From Pseudomonas sp. G.S.17 (lineage in GTDB: Bacteria; Pseudomonadota; Gammaproteobacteria; Pseudomonadales; Pseudomonadaceae), in contig NZ_CP151076.1 of NCBI RefSeq assembly GCF_038096165.1, positions 4,709,501 to 4,773,500 on the forward strand: a stretch of 64,000 bases of DNA. The letters are read 5' to 3'. The translations under genes were made by a program, and so were the position numbers. Shown here piece by piece: positions 1-9,067 of this stretch. Within the stretch, counting starts at the first letter, position 1. Every line of letters begins with the position of its first letter. Under the pieces are notes generated by a model. That model saw only the letters and a program-made list of their open reading frames with translations, had not been told where the DNA came from and searched no databases.

Positions 1-1411
1 TTTCAGGAATGCCAGGCCCGTCGTCTTCGATATCGATGCGGCAACGATCCGGCGACAGTTCGAAGCTGATTCGCACCTCGGACTCGGCATGACGCATCGC
101 GTTGCTCACCAGATTCTGCAGCGCGCGATGCAGGTAGCGCGGCTCAGCCTCAACCCAGGCGGTCTCACCCTCGGCAAGCCCGGCACAGACGCCGCGCGAC
201 ACGCGCACATCGGCGCGCAGTGGCGCCAGCTCGGCGATCACCTGATCAAGCAAACGCTGCAAATCAATGCTCTGGAAATTCAGGGTCGGCGCGCCCTGTT
301 CCAGTCGCGCATAAGTCAGCATTTCATCCACCAGCTTGTCGAGGTCCTGGATATCGCTGTCCATGCCGACCATGTATTTATGCCGGGTTTCAGGAGTCGT
401 GGCGTCGCTGATCATTTCCAGCCCGAAGCGCAGGCGCGCCACCGGCGTGCGCAGTTCATGGGACACCGCGCGCACCAGTTCGCGCTGAATAGTCAGCGAG
501 CGTTGCAAGTGCTCGGCCATGCCATTGAACGCCACGGCCAGTCGGCCGACCGAATCCGCACCGGAGTCCGGCACTCGGGTTTCCAGGCTGCCCTGGGCGA
601 TCAACGTCGCGGCGGCTTCCAGTTCCAACAGACGCCGCTCAAGGCGACGCACCAGCAAATACACCACCAGACCGATCAGACACAGCCCAAGAAAAGCGAT
701 CACCACCAACAACTCGGGCGGATACGGGCTCATCTGATACAGCGGACCGATTTCCAGCACCCAAGGCGTGTCGACGATACCGGCAAACACCCGGATCGAA
801 TCGCCGCCCTTGCCCAGCGCCATGACTGTATCGCCCTCGTAAACCCGGCGACGCTGATCATCATCCACATCAGCTTTGTCCAGCGGGATCAGTTGCAGAT
901 CAAAACCAAAGCCCTTACTCAGGCGCAGGGCTTCAAGGCGGGCCGGCTGCTCGGCGACCGGGAAACGCACCAGTTCATCGATCAATAAGAAAATCGTCGC
1001 CCGCGCCAGCTGCTCGGTGATCTGCTGCACTTCGCCGGTCAGCAGCAACGGTTCGCTGTTGCTGATCTGCCGGTAAACCTTGGCGGCGTGCGGGCCAGTC
1101 TGTTCCACCTCCACTTGCCCGCGTTGCAGGCGATTGCGCGTGCCGCCGCTCAGCTGCGCCTGCTCAGGGGTTTGCAGGCTCAGCGGAATACCCAGCAACC
1201 GCTCCCACACCGCGAGGGCACGATGGCGTTCGATAGCATCCATCCGTTGCAGATTGTCGGCCATCAACGCAAACGTGCCGTGGGCCAGTTGATCCCGGTA
1301 TTGCTCGGTGCGGACCTGATTGAGCAGGTGCAGGCTCAACACGCCCAGCAGCGCGACCAGAACCAGCACGCCAAGCATGCCGCCGTAGATGCGCAGGAAG
1401 ATTGAGTTCAT
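1..1411 (-). CDS. RstB-like sensor histidine kinase (partial)
   Basis: This is the amino-terminal part of an inner-membrane sensor kinase; the carboxyl end lies beyond base 1. It starts with ATG at 1411 and reads without interruption. A first membrane segment lies near residues 12-30, a periplasmic sensor region of about 200 residues follows, a second membrane segment lies near 233-255, and a HAMP linker comes next. The H-box AVSHELRTPVARL has its phosphorylated His near residue 318. An N-box (QNLVSNAMRHA) and a G1 box (DDGPGIPE) stand just before the edge. It probably phosphorylates the OmpR-type regulator upstream, as RstB does with RstA. No good ribosome site is seen, and a 227-bp REP-rich gap separates it from the regulator gene. 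Kinase identity is firm; RstB orthology is inferred. Confidence 0.9.
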   Translation of the reverse strand, partial: MNSIFLRIYGGMLGVLVLVALLGVLSLHLLNQVRTEQYRDQLAHGTFALMADNLQRMDAIERHRALAVWERLLGIPLSLQTPEQAQLSGGTRNRLQRGQVEVEQTGPHAAKVYRQISNSEPLLLTGEVQQITEQLARATIFLLIDELVRFPVAEQPARLEALRLSKGFGFDLQLIPLDKADVDDDQRRRVYEGDTVMALGKGGDSIRVFAGIVDTPWVLEIGPLYQMSPYPPELLVVIAFLGLCLIGLVVYLLVRRLERRLLELEAAATLIAQGSLETRVPDSGADSVGRLAVAFNGMAEHLQRSLTIQRELVRAVSHELRTPVARLRFGLEMISDATTPETRHKYMVGMDSDIQDLDKLVDEMLTYARLEQGAPTLNFQSIDLQRLLDQVIAELAPLRADVRVSRGVCAGLAEGETAWVEAEPRYLHRALQNLVSNAMRHAESEVRISFELSPDRCRIDIEDDGPGIPE

Positions 1412-1479
1412 AGGCGTTTGATTTTCTGTGAGAGCGAACGTGTTCGCGAAAGCGGTGTGTCAGGCGACGATGCATTCAC

Positions 1480-1630
1480 TGGTCGGGCCTCCTCGCGAAT
1501 GAATTCGCTCCTACGATTTCGATATCGGCGCGATCCTGTAGGACCGGATTCATCCGGGAGGACGTCGGGGCAGTCGGCGAGAGCGTTGGAGCCTGTCCCG
1601 ACCTCTTCACGGGCAAGCCTCCAACGACGC
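1480..1630. repeat. Degenerate REP-like elements between regulator and kinase
   Basis: The gap holds diverged pieces of three Pseudomonas REP types: GCGAATGAATTCGCTCCTAC near 1487, GTAGGACCGGATTCATCCGG near 1538, and CACGGGCAAGCCTCCAACG near 1608. They interrupt what is normally a tight two-gene operon and may fold in the shared transcript. Confidence 0.55.
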
Positions 1631-1638
1631 ATTGCCCA

Positions 1639-2364
1639 TCATGAAAGCGGCATCGCCTGCGCCGCTTCCGGCACGAATAGATAGCCTTTACTGCGCACGG
1701 TCTTGATCAGGCGTGGATGGTCTGGATCGTCGCCGATTCTGGGGCGAATGCGCGAGATGCGTACGTCTATCGAGCGGTCCTGGCCGTCGTAACCAAAACC
1801 ACGCAGCGCGGTGAAGATTTCTTCCCGGGACAGAATCCGCCCGGCATTGGCCACCAACAACCAAAGCAGATCGAACTCGGCGCTGGTCAGGTCGATGCTG
1901 TTGCCCTGCAACCAGGCTTCGCGCAACGCGTTGTCGACCACCAGCGGACCAAACACCAACCGCCGCAACTCGCCCGCCGGAGGCTGCGGCGGTTCGCTGC
2001 GACGCAACAGCGCATGAATCCGCGCCAGCAACACCCGCGGATGCACCGGCTTGCAGACAAAATCATCCGCGCCGGTGTCCAGCCCCTGGATTTGATCGGA
2101 ATCGTCGGTACGCGCCGTGAGCATCAGGATCGGCCCGTCAAAGCGGTCGCGCACCTTGCGACAGATACTCAGGCCGTCTTCGCCGGGCAGCATCAGGTCC
2201 AGAATCACCAGATCAGGCTGTTCCGCAAGGATCCGCCCAGCCGCCAGGGCGCCGTCGCCTTCGATGCTGACCCGCAAACCGTTGTTCTCAAGGTAATCGC
2301 GGGTCAGCTCGGCCAGACGCCGGTCATCCTCGACAATCAATACGTGCCAGGCTTCTCGCTCCAC
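1639..2364 (-). CDS. OmpR-family response regulator (RstA-like)
   Basis: This 241-residue transcription factor has a receiver domain (about residues 7-118) and an OmpR/PhoB winged-helix DNA-binding domain (about 140-232). The acidic pocket is VEDD at 11-14, the phosphorylated residue is Asp56 in VILDLML, and the conserved Lys is near 105 in CKP. The effector domain shows DLTSAEFDLLWLL and the wing motif TVRSKGYLFV. The regulator comes first and the kinase second, the usual order for RstA/RstB. Its targets cannot be read from the sequence. Confidence 0.93.
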   Translation of the reverse strand: MEREAWHVLIVEDDRRLAELTRDYLENNGLRVSIEGDGALAAGRILAEQPDLVILDLMLPGEDGLSICRKVRDRFDGPILMLTARTDDSDQIQGLDTGADDFVCKPVHPRVLLARIHALLRRSEPPQPPAGELRRLVFGPLVVDNALREAWLQGNSIDLTSAEFDLLWLLVANAGRILSREEIFTALRGFGYDGQDRSIDVRISRIRPRIGDDPDHPRLIKTVRSKGYLFVPEAAQAMPLS

Positions 2365-2642
2365 AGGGGGCCTCTTGAGCTGTTGTTCTTATTAATGAGC
2401 GTTTGCCAACCGAAATGGGCCAAACCGGAGCGCAATTGCCAGCGAGTGTAGCAACCGTCCGCACCAAGCACACCACATGCCAGATCGGCCTTGCGAGATG
2501 CATTTTTTGTGATAGTGTTCGCGCCCGCAAAAAACCCTCGGCAGCTGTCAAAAATCGTTAACAAGCATGACAAACGGTCAGGTCCAGTAGTTCTGCGGCC
2601 TACACGCAGTTTGGGCATTTCATACAGGATTTACACACAGCT

Positions 2643-2651
2643 TTATCCACA
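2643..2651 (+). promoter_or_regulatory. DnaA box
   Basis: TTATCCACA is an exact match to the DnaA-box consensus. It lies about 10 bp upstream of the predicted -35 of nrdA. DnaA is known to regulate nrdAB in E. coli, so a regulatory role is plausible. A second clustered box was not found, which argues against an origin. Confidence 0.55.
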
Positions 2652-2660
2652 GATCATGCG

Positions 2661-2690
2661 TTGCAATTGATGTCCAAAACGCATTATCTT
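2661..2690 (+). promoter_or_regulatory. Predicted sigma-70 promoter of nrdA
   Basis: TTGCAA (2661-2666) and TATCTT (2685-2690) are separated by 18 bp. The -10 lies inside the first, degenerate NrdR-like box, so repressor binding there would block transcription. This is a prediction from motif and position only. Confidence 0.45.
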
Positions 2691-2726
2691 GTAGCCCGAC
2701 GCGAAAAAAAACCCTACATATAGGGT
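2679..2726. promoter_or_regulatory. Paired NrdR-box-like operators of nrdA
   Basis: The downstream 16-bp box (2711-2726, ACCCTACATATAGGGT) is a near-perfect palindrome whose symmetry extends out to 2708-2729. A weaker box (2679-2694, ACGCATTATCTTGTAG) lies with its centre exactly 32 bp upstream. NrdR is known to bind two 16-bp boxes about three helical turns apart in nrd promoters, and this layout fits. The upstream box is poor on its own and is called because of the spacing. Confidence 0.6.
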
Positions 2727-3094
2727 TTTGCGATAAAAACCCAACACAAGTAGAACGGGAATTTCAAGCATTTTTCTCATGGTTTGTGGGGTGAACCAAA
2801 GGCCCGATTGGTGGCCAAAGCTTCTCCCGCCAGAGCCTGAGCTGCACGTCCCGTTAACTACGGCAGATCAGTACATTTGTTGCAATATAAAACGAGCACG
2901 CTTCCAGAGATTTCCCAGAGGTAACGAGCAATGATTCGTTACCTTTTTTGACTTCAAAGCCGGGACGGCGCGATCCGCCGTCCTTTATCCATTTTGAAGT
3001 CGTTACAGCCGACCTTTGTCGACTGAATGCCTTCAAGACGGAACGGTGGGTACGGACCAGTACCCAAACAAACTTAAAGAACGTGGAGACACCC

Positions 3095-6007
3095 ATGCAA
3101 ACAGACACAACTCGCGAGAACTCGCCGAACCCGGCGCCGCAGTCAGGCCAATCGCAACAGGACCTGTCCGCGACCGCTCCCGGCCAGCTGCGCGTGATCA
3201 AGCGTAACGGCACCGTCGTCCCGTACACGGATGACAAAATCACCGTCGCCATCACCAAAGCGTTTCTCGCAGTTGAGGGCGGTACCGCCGCTGCGTCTTC
3301 GCGTATCCACGACACCGTTGCGCGCCTGACCGAACAAGTCAGCGCCACCTTCAAGCGTCGCATGCCTTCGGGCGGCACCATCCACATCGAAGAAATCCAG
3401 GATCAGGTCGAACTGGCCCTGATGCGCGCCGGCGAGCAGAAAGTCGCCCGCGACTACGTGATCTACCGTGATTCCCGCGCCAAGGAACGCGCCGTCCGCA
3501 CCAGCGAAGCACCGGTCCAGGCGCACCCGTCGATCCGCATCACCCGCGCCGACGGCAGCGTTGCGCCGCTGGACATGGGTCGCCTGAACACCATCGTCAC
3601 TGAAGCCTGCGAAGGGCTGGAAGAAGTCGATGCGAACCTGATCCAGAGCGAAACCCTGAAGAACCTGTACGACGGCGTGGCGCTCAAAGACGTCAACACC
3701 GCACTGGTAATGACCGCGCGCACCCTGGTCGAGCGTGAGCCGAACTACTCGTTCGTCACCGCCCGCCTGCTGATGGACACCCTGCGTGCCGAAGGCCTGA
3801 GTTTCCTGGAAGTCGCCGAAAGCGCCACTCACCACGAAATGGTCGACCTGTACGCCAAGGCCTTGCCTTCGTACATCGCCAAAGGCATTCAATACGAACT
3901 GCTCAACCCGATCCTGGCCAGCTTCGACCTTGAGAAACTGGGCAAGGCGATCAACCACGAGCGCGATCAGCAGTTCACGTACCTGGGCCTGCAAACCCTG
4001 TACGACCGTTACTTCATCCACAAGGATGGCGTGCGTTTCGAACTGCCGCAGATCTTCTTCATGCGTGTGGCCATGGGCCTGGCAATCGAAGAGAACGCCA
4101 GGGAAGATCGCGCCATCGAGTTCTACAACCTGTTGTCATCCTTCGACTACATGTCCTCGACGCCGACCCTGTTCAACGCCGGTACTCTGCGTCCACAGCT
4201 GTCCAGCTGCTACCTGACCACCGTGCCGGATGACCTGTCGGGCATCTATCACGCGATCCACGACAACGCCATGTTGTCCAAATTCGCAGGCGGCCTGGGC
4301 AATGACTGGACGCCGGTTCGCGCGCTGGGCTCTTACATCAAGGGCACCAACGGCAAATCCCAGGGCGTCGTGCCGTTCCTGAAAGTCGTCAACGACACCG
4401 CAGTCGCAGTCAACCAGGGCGGCAAGCGCAAAGGCGCTGTCTGTGCGTACCTGGAAACCTGGCACATGGACATCGAAGAGTTCATCGAGCTGCGCAAGAA
4501 CACCGGTGATGATCGTCGTCGTACCCACGACATGAACACTGCCAACTGGATCCCTGACCTGTTCATGAAGCGCGTCTTCGATGACGGCCCGTGGACCCTG
4601 TTCTCGCCATCGGAAGTGCCGGATCTGCACGACCTGACCGGCAAGGCGTTCCAGGAGCGTTACGAGTACTACGAAGCGCTGACCGAATACCCGGGCAAAG
4701 TGAAACTGTTCAAGACCATCCAGGCCAAGGATCTGTGGCGCAAGATGCTCTCGATGCTGTTCGAAACCGGCCACCCATGGTTGACCTTCAAAGACCCGTG
4801 CAACCTGCGCAGCCCCCAGCAGCACGTGGGCGTGGTCCACAGTTCGAACCTGTGCACCGAGATCACCCTGAACACCAACAAGGACGAAATCGCGGTCTGC
4901 AACCTGGGCTCGATCAACCTGCCGAACCACATCGTCGACGGCAAGCTGGACACCGACAAGCTCAAGCGCACCATCGACGTTGCCGTGCGCATGCTCGATA
5001 ACGTGATCGACATCAACTACTACTCGGTGCCGCAAGCCAAGAACTCCAACCTGCGCCACCGTCCGGTTGGCCTGGGCATCATGGGCTTCCAGGACGCTTT
5101 GTACCTGCAACACATTCCTTACGGCTCCGATGCCGCTGTGGAATTCGCCGACCGTTCCATGGAAGCCGTCAGCTACTACGCGATCCAGGCTTCCTGCGAC
5201 CTGGCCGACGAGCGCGGCGCTTACGAGACGTTCCAGGGTTCGCTGTGGTCCAAAGGCATCCTGCCGCTGGATTCGCAACAGATCCTGATTGAACAGCGTG
5301 GCCAGAAGTACATCGACGTTGACCTGAACGAAACCCTGGACTGGGCGCCGGTACGTGCCCGTGTGCAGAAAGGTATTCGTAACTCCAACATCATGGCCAT
5401 CGCACCCACCGCGACCATCGCCAACATCACCGGCGTATCGCAGTCGATCGAACCGACCTACCAGAACCTGTACGTGAAGTCGAACCTCTCCGGCGAGTTC
5501 ACCGTGATCAACCCGTACCTGGTCCGCGACCTCAAAGCCCGCGACCTGTGGGACTCGGTCATGATCAACGACCTGAAGTACTACGACGGTTCCGTACAGC
5601 AAATCGAACGCATCCCGCAGGAGCTCAAAGAGCTTTACGCGACCGCCTTCGAAGTGGACACCAAGTGGATCGTCGACGCGGCAAGCCGTCGTCAGAAGTG
5701 GATCGACCAGGCTCAGTCGCTGAACCTGTACATCGCCGGCGCATCGGGCAAGAAGCTGGACGTGACCTACCGCATGGCCTGGTACCGTGGTCTGAAAACC
5801 ACTTACTACCTCCGTGCCCTGGCCGCGACCAGCACCGAGAAATCCACCGTCAACACCGGCAAGCTCAACGCAGTATCGAGCGGCGGCCTGGGCCCGGACG
5901 ACACGGCGATCACCGCCCCGCACCCAACCGAAGCCGCCCCGGCCGGTCCAGCGCCAGTGCCGAAAGCCTGCGCCATCGACGAGCCGGATTGCGAGGCTTG
6001 CCAGTAA
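3095..6007 (+). CDS. nrdA: Ribonucleotide reductase class Ia, alpha subunit NrdA
   Basis: NrdA reduces ribonucleoside diphosphates to deoxyribonucleotides together with NrdB. The chosen ATG gives 970 residues and has GGAG eight bases upstream; the reading frame is open further 5' but lacks family similarity there. Two ATP-cone regulatory domains stand in tandem at about 31-130 and 146-235, as in P. aeruginosa NrdA. The catalytic barrel follows, with the active-site segment around SSCYL and the NLCTEI segment. The flexible tail ends in CEACQ, giving the Cys966/Cys969 pair that re-reduces the active site. Expression is probably controlled by NrdR and possibly DnaA through the upstream sites. 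nrdB lies 1.6 kb downstream, separated by a Fic module. Confidence 0.98.
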   Translation: MQTDTTRENSPNPAPQSGQSQQDLSATAPGQLRVIKRNGTVVPYTDDKITVAITKAFLAVEGGTAAASSRIHDTVARLTEQVSATFKRRMPSGGTIHIEEIQDQVELALMRAGEQKVARDYVIYRDSRAKERAVRTSEAPVQAHPSIRITRADGSVAPLDMGRLNTIVTEACEGLEEVDANLIQSETLKNLYDGVALKDVNTALVMTARTLVEREPNYSFVTARLLMDTLRAEGLSFLEVAESATHHEMVDLYAKALPSYIAKGIQYELLNPILASFDLEKLGKAINHERDQQFTYLGLQTLYDRYFIHKDGVRFELPQIFFMRVAMGLAIEENAREDRAIEFYNLLSSFDYMSSTPTLFNAGTLRPQLSSCYLTTVPDDLSGIYHAIHDNAMLSKFAGGLGNDWTPVRALGSYIKGTNGKSQGVVPFLKVVNDTAVAVNQGGKRKGAVCAYLETWHMDIEEFIELRKNTGDDRRRTHDMNTANWIPDLFMKRVFDDGPWTLFSPSEVPDLHDLTGKAFQERYEYYEALTEYPGKVKLFKTIQAKDLWRKMLSMLFETGHPWLTFKDPCNLRSPQQHVGVVHSSNLCTEITLNTNKDEIAVCNLGSINLPNHIVDGKLDTDKLKRTIDVAVRMLDNVIDINYYSVPQAKNSNLRHRPVGLGIMGFQDALYLQHIPYGSDAAVEFADRSMEAVSYYAIQASCDLADERGAYETFQGSLWSKGILPLDSQQILIEQRGQKYIDVDLNETLDWAPVRARVQKGIRNSNIMAIAPTATIANITGVSQSIEPTYQNLYVKSNLSGEFTVINPYLVRDLKARDLWDSVMINDLKYYDGSVQQIERIPQELKELYATAFEVDTKWIVDAASRRQKWIDQAQSLNLYIAGASGKKLDVTYRMAWYRGLKTTYYLRALAATSTEKSTVNTGKLNAVSSGGLGPDDTAITAPHPTEAAPAGPAPVPKACAIDEPDCEACQ

Positions 6008-6020
6008 GGCAAAGCCCAGC

Positions 6021-6105
6021 CCGCTCCCACTCTCCCGTGGGAGCGAGCTTGCTCGCGAATAAGGCCAACCCCGCCCCGTTGGAGCGAGGCTTGCCCGCGA
6101 ATAGG
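6021..6105. repeat. REP elements and hairpin after nrdA
   Basis: GCTCCCACTCTCCCGTGGGAGC (two arms of eight bases, 6022-6043) forms a hairpin just after the nrdA stop and could end transcription. It overlaps a REP (6036-6062, GAGCGAGCTTGCTCGCGAA core), and a second REP type follows (6078-6105, GAGCGAGGCTTGCCCGCGAA core). Confidence 0.7.
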
Positions 6106-6226
6106 GTCCGCACGCTATAACTGTTGGTATACGCAAAAACCGGGAGCATCAAACCCTCCCGGCCTATTACCGCCCCACCACCCTTTCCGCTACACTGAGC
6201 CTCTTTCGAACCTGGAGGTCGCCACT

Positions 6227-6397
6227 ATGCCCACCCCCTCCCTCGCCGCAAAAAAAGCCTATTGCGCTAAAACACGCAGATCAAACTACGCAGCAAGCCT
6301 GCGCCTGGAAGGCTTTGATACAACACCACTCGACGCTGAACGCACACTCGCGTCCCGTGAAGAACTGCTGAAAACCTATCGCAACAAGCAGAGCTGA
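6227..6397 (+). CDS. YhfG/AntF-type antitoxin of Fic
   Basis: This 56-residue protein matches the YhfG family in its core (YCAKTRRSNYAASLRLEGFD). It carries the Fic-inhibiting motif [S/T]xxxE[G/N] as S24-L-R-L-E28-G29; the Glu of this motif is known to block ATP positioning in class I Fic proteins such as VbhA/VbhT. A GGAGG lies ten bases upstream of the ATG. Its TGA overlaps the ATG of the fic gene (TGATG), giving translational coupling. It should hold the downstream Fic enzyme inactive. P. fluorescens AntF/Fic-1 is the closest described parallel I know of; orthology is inferred. Confidence 0.85.
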   Translation: MPTPSLAAKKAYCAKTRRSNYAASLRLEGFDTTPLDAERTLASREELLKTYRNKQS

Positions 6398-6996
6398 TGC
6401 TCGACAAGTACGGTGTCGGTCAGGATCCTTATTGCTATCCCGGCACATCGGTCCTGCGAAATCTTCTTGATCTGACTGATGATCAAACGTTGTCAGAAGC
6501 CGAGCGTGCCCTTTCTGAGGTCGCTGCGGATGCCATCGAATTTGCACCACCTCCCTACGACCTTTCTTACCTGCAATCCGTGCATCGCAGATTGTTTGCT
6601 GATCTCTACGAATGGGCCGGAGAGCTGCGCACTGTCGACATATCCAAAGACTCAACCCACTTCTGCACAACCAGCCGCATCGAACCCGAAGCCAAAAAGC
6701 TATTCACTCATCTTGCCCAGGCTAACTGGTTCCAAGGGCTTGATCGCTCAGCCCTGGTCGCTGCAAGCGCAGAGTTGTTTGGTGACCTGAATGTTGTACA
6801 TCCTTTCAGAGAAGGCAACGGCCGAGCACAACGTATCCTGTTCGAACACATCATCGTCAATGCGGGATACGAAATCAGCTGGTGGGCAGTGGATGCGCAG
6901 GTGTGGCTCCAAGCCAATATTGATGCGGTGGTTTGCGATTACAAAGCGCTGACGGGTGTGTTTGAGCGGTGTGTTGGACAACCAATCAGTAGTTAA
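6397..6996 (+). CDS. fic: Fic-domain AMP-transferase toxin
   Basis: This is a 199-residue stand-alone Fic protein. The catalytic motif HPFREGNGR is complete, with His135 as the base and the Arg/Asn residues for ATP binding intact, so it should be active. Fic enzymes move AMP from ATP onto a target hydroxyl; described Pseudomonas Fic-1 modifies DNA gyrase B and stops replication. No internal inhibitory helix is seen: inhibition would come from the small protein encoded just upstream and overlapping it by one base. Lying between nrdA and nrdB, it interrupts a functional pair in nucleotide supply. The target here is an inference from family members. Confidence 0.93.
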   Translation: MLDKYGVGQDPYCYPGTSVLRNLLDLTDDQTLSEAERALSEVAADAIEFAPPPYDLSYLQSVHRRLFADLYEWAGELRTVDISKDSTHFCTTSRIEPEAKKLFTHLAQANWFQGLDRSALVAASAELFGDLNVVHPFREGNGRAQRILFEHIIVNAGYEISWWAVDAQVWLQANIDAVVCDYKALTGVFERCVGQPISS

Positions 6997-7191
6997 CTTT
7001 CATCATCGATCTGAAATACGGCGAAAACCGTCCGTCGTTTTTGAAGGCGGAATCCTCGACTGAATCCTTGCGCAAAAACCTCCCATCCCCTGCGAAGCCC
7101 TTTATCCCCGGCCCCTCGGAATATTGACCTTGATCAAGCCAGGAATTCTTATCCGAAAACGTACGCAACAGCGATTGCCGTCGAATGACTC

Positions 7192-7239
7192 ACACTATAT
7201 GCTGCGTTTCGAAATGTAAAAAAACACCACATAAGGGAT
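7192..7239. promoter_or_regulatory. Paired NrdR-box-like operators of nrdB
   Basis: Two 16-bp boxes, ACACTATATGCTGCGT (7192-7207) and ACACCACATAAGGGAT (7224-7239), stand 32 bp apart centre to centre, the same spacing as upstream of nrdA. The first matches 12 of 16 positions of the NrdR consensus. This suggests nrdB has its own NrdR-controlled promoter. The surrounding gap 6997-7608 (612 bp) holds no convincing gene. Confidence 0.6.
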
Positions 7240-7335
7240 TCCGCTTCGTTTTTCGCTCATTTCCCTGTAATTGGGAATGAATGCGCAAACGCAAAAGAAA
7301 AAGCGAAAGTCGCCTACCAAAACTCAGTCACGGAT

Positions 7336-7364
7336 GAACAAGTGCCGGGCAAAATCTGTATAAT
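7336..7364 (+). promoter_or_regulatory. Possible second promoter of nrdB
   Basis: A perfect -10 hexamer TATAAT lies at 7359-7364, about 245 bases before the nrdB start, but the -35 is poor. It would give a shorter leader than a start at the NrdR boxes. Confidence 0.35.
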
Positions 7365-7608
7365 CCCGCGCTCGCTCCAGGGTACTCAAATGACCAATTG
7401 CCACAGCAATATCGTCTTACCTGAAAGCATCCTCTACCCGTTTTGCTCGCCTGTGAGGCACCGCCGCCGCGGCAGCAAATCCAGTGAGCGAACGCCTGCT
7501 TAATAAGCCGGCGAATCACGAGACCCGAGTGCACACTCGAAAATTCCGTTGCCAGCGTCATCAACACGACGCAGGCACTACATCCTTTCAAATTCAGGAG
7601 CTTCCACC

Positions 7609-8856
7609 ATGCTGAGCTGGGACGAATTCGATAAAGAAGACGGCGAAGTAGTCGCCAAAGCGACCAACGCCGGTCACGCCAACGAAGCCAACATGGACCG
7701 CCTCGACAGCGCCGGTGGCGCTGCGGCGACCGAAGCACGCAACATCACCGACAAAGACTCCCCTGCCCTGATCCGCGCGAAAAAAGCGCTGGACGCACTG
7801 GACGTCGCTGAAGGCCTGGCCGAACTCGAAGGCGCCAGCGCTCGCGTTGCCGTTGACGAAAAAATGATGATCAACTGCCGTGCCGACCTTAACCAGCTCG
7901 TGCCCTTCAAGTACGACTGGGCCTGGCAGAAGTATCTGGACGGTTGCGCAAACCACTGGATGCCGCAAGAAGTCAACATGACCGCCGACATCGCCGTCTG
8001 GAAAGACCCGGAAGGCCTGACCGACGACGAGCGCCGCATCGTCATGCGCAACCTGGGCTTCTTCTCCACCGCCGACTCCCTGGTTGCCAACAACCTCGTG
8101 CTGGCCGTGTACCGCCTGATCACCAACCCGGAGTGCCGCCAGTACATCCTGCGCCAGGCCTTCGAAGAAGCGATCCACACCCACGCTTACCAGTACTGCA
8201 TCGAATCGCTGGCCATGGATGAAGGCGAGATCTTCAACATGTACCACGAGATCCCATCGGTCGCGAAAAAAGCCGCCTGGGGCCTGAAATACACCCGTTC
8301 GATCTCCGATCCGAAGTTCGAAACCGGCACCGTCGACACCGACAAAGAACTGCTGCGCAACCTGATCGCCTACTACTGCGTTCTGGAAGGCATCTTCTTC
8401 TATTGCGGCTTCACCCAAATCCTCTCCATGGGCCGCCGCAACAAAATGACCGGCGTCGCCGAGCAGTTCCAATACATCCTGCGCGACGAATCCATGCACC
8501 TGAACTTCGGCATCGACGTGATCAACCAGATCAAAATCGAAAACCCACACCTGTGGGACGCCGAGATGAAGGAAGAAGCCAGCCAGATGATTCTGCAAGG
8601 CACCCAACTGGAAATCGAATACGCCCGCGACACCATGCCTCGCGGCGTACTGGGCATGAACGCCGCAATGATGGAGGACTACCTCAAATTCATCGCGAAC
8701 CGTCGTCTGAGCCAGATCGGTTTGAAAGAAGAATATCCGGGTACGACTAACCCATTTCCATGGATGAGCGAAATCATGGACTTGAAGAAAGAGAAGAACT
8801 TCTTTGAGACTAGGGTTATTGAGTATCAGACGGGTGGGGCTTTGAGCTGGGATTGA
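7609..8856 (+). CDS. nrdB: Ribonucleotide reductase class Ia, beta subunit NrdB
   Basis: NrdB (415 residues) houses the di-iron centre and tyrosyl radical used by NrdA. The ATG at 7609 has AGGAG eight bases before it. Metal-ligand signatures are visible: EEAIHTHAY, where Glu, His and the radical Tyr align with E. coli E115, H118 and Y122, and the second ExxH in [10 protein letters not shown]. The last 325 bases are repeated, at about 95% identity, 1004 bases downstream. The 3' part of this copy differs from the downstream one mainly at silent sites, so the end of the gene may have been replaced by recombination. Confidence 0.97.
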   Translation: MLSWDEFDKEDGEVVAKATNAGHANEANMDRLDSAGGAAATEARNITDKDSPALIRAKKALDALDVAEGLAELEGASARVAVDEKMMINCRADLNQLVPFKYDWAWQKYLDGCANHWMPQEVNMTADIAVWKDPEGLTDDERRIVMRNLGFFSTADSLVANNLVLAVYRLITNPECRQYILRQAFEEAIHTHAYQYCIESLAMDEGEIFNMYHEIPSVAKKAAWGLKYTRSISDPKFETGTVDTDKELLRNLIAYYCVLEGIFFYCGFTQILSMGRRNKMTGVAEQFQYILRDESMHLNFGIDVINQIKIENPHLWDAEMKEEASQMILQGTQLEIEYARDTMPRGVLGMNAAMMEDYLKFIANRRLSQIGLKEEYPGTTNPFPWMSEIMDLKKEKNFFETRVIEYQTGGALSWD

Positions 8857-8890
8857 CAATCAGCGCTGCTCAGCCCTGATGCGGTAACCA

Positions 8891-8923
8891 AAAAGCCAGA
8901 AGCGTGATGCTTCTGGCTTTTTT
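8891..8923 (+). terminator. Rho-independent terminator of nrdB
   Basis: A 13-bp stem (AAAAGCCAGAAGC with its complement), a 5-base loop and a run of T residues follow nrdB by about 35 bases. A near copy follows the duplicated nrdB end at 9897. Confidence 0.85.
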
Positions 8924-9067
8924 ATGACCGCGAAAAATAACCTGATCCTCAGCCCCCCTGTCAGAGCGAACTTGGTCGCGATGCGATCTACAGCCCAAAA
9001 GCAACCTATCAGGTCTGACTAAGGTTGCCTTATGATCTTGGTCCGTTAATCCCTCGAGACTTCCTCG

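Larger units (their letters stand above)
2365..3094 (+). promoter_or_regulatory. nrdA upstream region with long leader
   Basis: This 730-bp gene-free stretch carries the control signals for nrdA: a DnaA box, a promoter-like pair, paired NrdR-like boxes and a leader of about 400 bases with no convincing gene. The first 150 bases probably also hold the promoter of the divergent response regulator. Confidence 0.6.

Noticed and set aside
2643..2651. Replication origin suggested by the DnaA box
   Set aside because: Only one perfect box is present and neither dnaA, dnaN nor gidA lies nearby; a regulatory site at nrdA is more likely.
2854..3387. Long minus-strand open frame opposite the nrdA start
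   Set aside because: It is a codon-bias shadow of nrdA and its leader, with no family match and no ribosome site.
4136..6136. 666-codon minus-strand open frame across nrdA
   Set aside because: Its sequence is the low-complexity mirror of a strongly conserved gene; high-GC coding DNA often leaves the antisense frame open.
6986..7168. 60-codon minus-strand frame after fic
   Set aside because: It overlaps the fic end, has no ribosome site and shows no recognisable motif.
7391..7504. 37-codon frame in the nrdB leader (MTNCHSNIV start)
   Set aside because: A short frame in a leader is expected by chance; there is no ribosome site, although a leader peptide cannot be excluded.
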